From assembly GCA_023429275.1 (NCBI GenBank), contig JAEYWB010000546.1:1-8620 (forward strand): 8,620 bases of DNA. The letters are read 5' to 3'. This stretch comes from Planctomycetota bacterium. Its GTDB lineage: Bacteria > Planctomycetota > Planctomycetia > Planctomycetales > Planctomycetaceae. Position 1 is the stretch's first letter; the number at the start of each line of letters is the position of its first letter. The translations under genes and the position numbers were made by a program. Under the pieces are notes generated by a model. The model worked only from the letters and a program-made list of their open reading frames with translations. It searched no databases and was not told the origin of the DNA. Shown here piece by piece: positions 5,315-8,620 of this stretch.

Positions 5315-8300
5315 ATGACCACTCCTCAGCCGGTACAGCCGGATCCGCAAGAGCACGACGAGGCGCACGCCGTCACCCGAACGAACGTCGGGCAGGAGAC
5401 CCGGTCGCAGGATGGAACGGTCTCGGTCTCGGTCTCTGGACTCGGACCGCTGTCCGCCAGCAGCTTGCAGGTGGGATCGACGCTCGGCCCGTACCGCCTG
5501 ATCGCCAAGCTTGGAGCGGGAGGAATGGGGATGGTGTTCCGCGCGGAGCACACTCACCTCGGCAAAGAAGTCGCGCTGAAGGTCCTCCCCACGGGTATGA
5601 CGCAGAACCCCGCGGCGGTGAGCCGATTCAAGCGGGAGATGAAGGCGGTCGGCAAGATCACCCATCAGCACATTGTGCAGGCGTTCGATGCCGGCGAGGT
5701 GGGGGGAGTCCATTTTCTCGCGATGGAGTGCATCGAGGGGACGGATCTTCAGAAGCTGGTTCAAGAGCGGGGGCCGTTGTCGCCGGCCAATGCCGCGAAG
5801 GCGATCCGGCAGGCGGCGCTGGGGCTCTCGGCCGCGCACTCGCTCAAGCTGTATCACCGCGACATCAAGCCCTCGAACATGCTGGTGACGAAGGGGGGAC
5901 AGATCAAGCTGCTCGACCTGGGCCTCGCGCGACTGGCGGAAGAGGCTGCCGAAGCGACCGAACTCACCGTCGAAGGAGCGGCGATGGGGACGCCGGACTT
6001 CATGGCGCCGGAGCAGTGGGAGGATTCGCACAGCGCCGACGCCCGCAGTGACCTCTATGCGCTTGGATGTACCCTGTTTTTCCTTCTCACCGGCCGGGCT
6101 CCGTACCAGACCGAGAACTCGCGAACGCTCGTCAACAAGATGAAGGCCCATCTGGCCACGCCGGCGCCGGACCTCCGGACGGCGCGGGAAGGTGTCCCCG
6201 AACCTCTCGCAGCGATCTATGAGAAGCTGATGGCGAAGGACCCCGCGGCCCGCTACCAGACCGCCACCGAACTGGCGGAGGCACTGCGGCCACTGGCGTC
6301 GACCAAGGCCGCTCCGTCAGTCCCGAGCAAGGGGGAGACTTCCGCCTTTCTGTCAGTGGCGGGTGACGAGACCACGCCCCCGGAGCTGCCGCGGCGGTGG
6401 GGGCTTGTCGCCGCGGCCTCCGGGGCCTTCGCGCTGGTCCTGCTGCTGGGCGTGATCGTGATCACGATTCGGAATCGAGACGGGTCGGAGACGCGCATTG
6501 AGGTCCCCGACACCTCGATCGTGACGGTCACTCCTCCCGCGAACAACGGAGTGCCGTCGCCACCGATGTCGGCCGCTCCGTCGGCGCTGATTCCAAACGG
6601 GCCAGCTGGCCCGGTCGCGACTCCTGCAAAGCGGTCCGCGCAACTGCCTCCTGACCGGGAGACGGCCGAATGGGTGCTTGCCCGGGGGGGCGACGTCACG
6701 ATTGAGCCAGGCTGGATGACGATTCGCAAGCCGGAAGATCTCCCGAAGGGCGAGCTCCATCTTCGTGACGTGAGCTTCAATCACGAGCAGGCTCCGATCT
6801 CGCTGAAGGACGTCGAGTTGATCGCTCGGGCGACTCATCTGCGTTCCCTCGCTTCGATGATGCCCGGCAATGTGGAAGAGGTCCTGCCAAGCCTGGCGCG
6901 GATTCCCCGCCTCCAGACCTTGAACGCAGGTGTTCTCGATCGGGTTCCTGCCTCCTGGTCGATCCTGGGCCGCAACGAGAGCCTGGTGCACCTGTCTCTG
7001 GGCGTTGTCGACCCTTCCGCAGGATGGGACTGGCTGAAGGGGCTGCCGTCGCTGCGAGGACTGATCCTCTGGGAGGCGCATACTCCCTCGTTCGACAGCT
7101 TCGGTCGTCACGAGTCGTTGCGGCTTTTGATGTGTTACGGCAAGGGGCCAGAGGAATCGCAAGTGAGCCGAATCCAGCAGGAGAATCCTCACCTGAGAAT
7201 TGTGGCGATTGCAGGTGACAGCATACGTCTCCTCGGCCGCGATCCGCTTCAGGCTCCGGCCGCCAGACTGCTTGCGAGACGTTTCGAGATCCGGGTGGCT
7301 TCGTATTCCCAGGGAGGCGAAAATGTACTGACGGGCGAGCTTCTGAAGTCCGGCGCCGCGTGGCAGGTCCGGCACGTCGGATGCGAGAAGCCGCTCCAGA
7401 TGACGGCCGAGGAGGCCGCAGTCATCCGGGATCTCGCGGATCACGACTACTTGAATGTCAGTCTGCCTGGACAGACAGCGGCCGACGCAGTCGCGCGGGA
7501 GCTTGGAGGAGTCGCCCGCATGTGGAACCTCGATCTGCAGGATTCGGCACTCACCGATGCGGGGCTCGAGGCCTTGGAGCGGCTGATTGACGTCCGGCAT
7601 CTCTACCTGAGCGGCACGCGCGTGACCCCCGCGGGTGTCGCTCACTTCCGGTCGATCCATCCGACATGCCACATCATCTCCGATGCCGGAGAGCTGCAGC
7701 CGGACTTCAGTTTGCCTCTCCGGACACCGGCGGAGGTCGCGCGGGCTTCGGCTGGATCACGTTCTGATCCAGCAAGCGATCCCGAACGGGATCTCGCCCG
7801 GATGGTCCTGGAACTGCAAGGACGGCTCGTGATCGAGCCCGACTTCACGAACGTGAATGCGATTGGGGATCTCCCCTCGTCGCCGTTCGTCGTGTCTTCG
7901 GTCGAGATCCCCCCGGGGCTGCCGCCACTGAGCCCGGAGTCGATTCGGTCTCTTGTCGCGGCCCGTCACCTCAAGGGGCTCTCGGTTCCGAACAACAATG
8001 ATGCGGACCGTTATGTGGACGCGCTGGCCGCAATGCCAGTGCTGCAAATCCTGGCGATCGGCAACGCCGGGACGACGACCGACTCTCTGGCGACGCTCCA
8101 GCGGTCGGGGGGGCTGTCGCGACTGACGACCGGGTTGGGCGCCGCCGAGATCTCCTGGAAGTTCGTGAAGGAGATTCCGTCGCTGCGGTCTCTCGATGTC
8201 TGGACCTCGTACCCGCCGAGGTTCTCGGACCTCGGCCCTGTGCCGCATTTGCGGTTGCTGCGAATCTATGACAGTTCCATCGGGGGCCAGACCGCTGACC

Positions 8301-8620
8301 TCGATCCGGCGGTGATCGAGTCACTTCAGGCCACCAACCCGGACTTGAGAATCGTTGTGGGGCCGAGCGACCAGCCCCGGCTCCAAGGTCGAGATCCGGT
8401 CCTCCCGTTTGTGGAACGGCTGCTGTCGCGCGGGGTTGTGCTCATCGGAGAAGATCTGCAGCGATCGTCGGGCGAGATGATCACCGCCGAAAGCCTGAAG
8501 AGTATGAAGGTTCCTACCGTTCATCTGTTCCGGCACGAGGGTGAGCCGCCGCTGTCGGCAGAGGACCGCGGTCTCCTGGAGAAGGTGACGTTCGGAGAGC
8601 ACTCCTCGGCGATATTCGCA
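5315..8620 (+). CDS. Membrane Ser/Thr protein kinase with LRR-like sensor half (3' end beyond window)
   Basis: The frame is open for 1102 codons to the window edge, so the true protein is longer. Residues 1-55 are a polar tail. Residues about 60-325 are a Hanks-type kinase: glycine loop GAGGMGMVF (67-75), VALK with K89, helix-C glutamate E108, HRDIKPSN (181-188), DLG (201-203) in place of DFG, and GTPDFMAPEQ (225-234). All catalytic residues are present, so it should be active and cytoplasmic. A basic PRRW precedes one membrane span (about 363-385). A proline- and alanine-rich linker follows, then from residue 451 a degenerate leucine-rich-repeat-like region, presumably outside the membrane, in which a unit of about 384 residues occurs twice. 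The clearest LRR stretch is LTDAGLEALERL (746-757) with LYLSGTRVTPAGV (763-775). The ATG at 5315 is chosen because an in-frame stop lies at 5246 and no other ATG intervenes; the site before it (GGAA, 5304-5307) is weak. Kinases with LRR-type partner domains are typical of planctomycetes; the ligand is unknown. Confidence 0.93.
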   Translation, partial: MTTPQPVQPDPQEHDEAHAVTRTNVGQETRSQDGTVSVSVSGLGPLSASSLQVGSTLGPYRLIAKLGAGGMGMVFRAEHTHLGKEVALKVLPTGMTQNPAAVSRFKREMKAVGKITHQHIVQAFDAGEVGGVHFLAMECIEGTDLQKLVQERGPLSPANAAKAIRQAALGLSAAHSLKLYHRDIKPSNMLVTKGGQIKLLDLGLARLAEEAAEATELTVEGAAMGTPDFMAPEQWEDSHSADARSDLYALGCTLFFLLTGRAPYQTENSRTLVNKMKAHLATPAPDLRTAREGVPEPLAAIYEKLMAKDPAARYQTATELAEALRPLASTKAAPSVPSKGETSAFLSVAGDETTPPELPRRWGLVAAASGAFALVLLLGVIVITIRNRDGSETRIEVPDTSIVTVTPPANNGVPSPPMSAAPSALIPNGPAGPVATPAKRSAQLPPDRETAEWVLARGGDVTIEPGWMTIRKPEDLPKGELHLRDVSFNHEQAPISLKDVELIARATHLRSLASMMPGNVEEVLPSLARIPRLQTLNAGVLDRVPASWSILGRNESLVHLSLGVVDPSAGWDWLKGLPSLRGLILWEAHTPSFDSFGRHESLRLLMCYGKGPEESQVSRIQQENPHLRIVAIAGDSIRLLGRDPLQAPAARLLARRFEIRVASYSQGGENVLTGELLKSGAAWQVRHVGCEKPLQMTAEEAAVIRDLADHDYLNVSLPGQTAADAVARELGGVARMWNLDLQDSALTDAGLEALERLIDVRHLYLSGTRVTPAGVAHFRSIHPTCHIISDAGELQPDFSLPLRTPAEVARASAGSRSDPASDPERDLARMVLELQGRLVIEPDFTNVNAIGDLPSSPFVVSSVEIPPGLPPLSPESIRSLVAARHLKGLSVPNNNDADRYVDALAAMPVLQILAIGNAGTTTDSLATLQRSGGLSRLTTGLGAAEISWKFVKEIPSLRSLDVWTSYPPRFSDLGPVPHLRLLRIYDSSIGGQTADLDPAVIESLQATNPDLRIVVGPSDQPRLQGRDPVLPFVERLLSRGVVLIGEDLQRSSGEMITAESLKSMKVPTVHLFRHEGEPPLSAEDRGLLEKVTFGEHSSAIFA
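5419..5436 (+). repeat. Three tandem GGTCTC hexamers
   Basis: Three exact GGTCTC copies in the kinase N-terminal tail encode part of a TVSVSVSG stretch. A multiple-of-three unit can change in number without shifting the frame. The copy number is small, so this may be chance in serine-valine-rich coding sequence. Confidence 0.4.
6665..7684 (+). repeat. Sensor repeat copy 1 of the kinase (modules A1 and B1)
   Basis: This encodes residues 451-790. Module A1 opens with AEWVLARGGDVTI (451-463) and closes with ENPHLRIVAI. Module B1 contains GRDPLQ (641-646), then the head AARLLARRFEIRV (649-661), and ends with the most canonical LRR pair of the protein. Copy 2 follows the same order of blocks. The match is at protein level; the DNA has diverged. 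Confidence 0.7.
7751..7793 (+). repeat. Two adjacent hairpins inside the kinase gene
   Basis: GCTGGATCA (7751-7759) and TGATCCAGC (7765-7773) form a perfect 9-bp stem with a 5-nt loop. Four bases later GATCCCG (7778-7784) and CGGGATC (7787-7793) form a perfect 7-bp stem around AA. Both fall in the linker between the two sensor repeat copies (residues 813-827, with SDP twice). They do not break the frame. Confidence 0.6.
7790..8620 (+). repeat. Sensor repeat copy 2 of the kinase (modules A2 and B2, cut by the window edge)
   Basis: This encodes residues 826-1102. A2 opens with ARMVLELQGRLVI (828-840) and carries IPSLRSLDVW, HLRLLRIYD and TNPDLRIVV, matching LPSLRGLILW, SLRLLMCYG and ENPHLRIVA in copy 1. 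B2 carries GRDPVL (1025-1030) and the head FVERLLSRGVVLI (1032-1044). The GRDP motifs of the two copies are 384 residues apart. The copy is incomplete because the window ends. Confidence 0.7.

Noticed and set aside
6353..7672. A 439-codon open frame on the minus strand inside the kinase gene
   Set aside because: It is the antisense of a continuous kinase frame whose repeats match each other at protein level, and its composition is arginine-rich and unstructured.

Overview
The window looks like chromosomal DNA of a GC-rich planctomycete (Planctomycetota, probably Planctomycetales). This rests on the gene content: a large membrane-bound Ser/Thr kinase with a planctomycete-style leucine-rich-repeat-like sensor half, two secreted glycerophosphodiester phosphodiesterases (one fused to a propeller-like domain), and a NhaA antiporter with an N-terminal DsbA-like domain. 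Ribosome binding sites are uneven: strong on the two minus-strand genes, weak on the plus-strand genes. No rRNA, tRNA, CRISPR array, transposase or phage gene was seen, so the phylum call is an inference.

Layout. Bases 1-114 hold two hairpin repeats of equal geometry in inverted orientation. A doubtful small reading frame ends at 400, and 401-614 is non-coding. A secreted glycerophosphodiesterase (615-1427, +) runs tail-to-tail into the antiporter gene (3254-1431, -), leaving 3 bp between the stop codons. The antiporter lies 213 bp downstream of, and on the same strand as, a second glycerophosphodiesterase with a C-terminal repeat domain (5018-3468, -). That gene diverges, across a 296-bp control region, from a very large kinase gene (5315 to beyond the right edge, +), which fills the last 3.3 kb and has no stop codon in the window.

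How the genes may work together. Both phosphodiesterases have export signals, so they probably release glycerol 3-phosphate and alcohols from phospholipid head groups or teichoic-acid-like polymers outside the cytoplasm. The antiporter handles Na+ and pH homeostasis at the inner membrane. The kinase has a cytoplasmic catalytic domain, one membrane span and an external sensor half. A link between them is suggested only by adjacency.

The parts most worth a second look are: (1) the kinase sensor half, a duplication of about 384 residues made of alternating A-B-A-B modules, with two DNA hairpins in the linker between the copies; (2) the DsbA-like domain of the antiporter, which has lost the first cysteine of its CXXC site; and (3) the phosphodiesterase-propeller fusion. 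I found no convincing undescribed multi-gene system.
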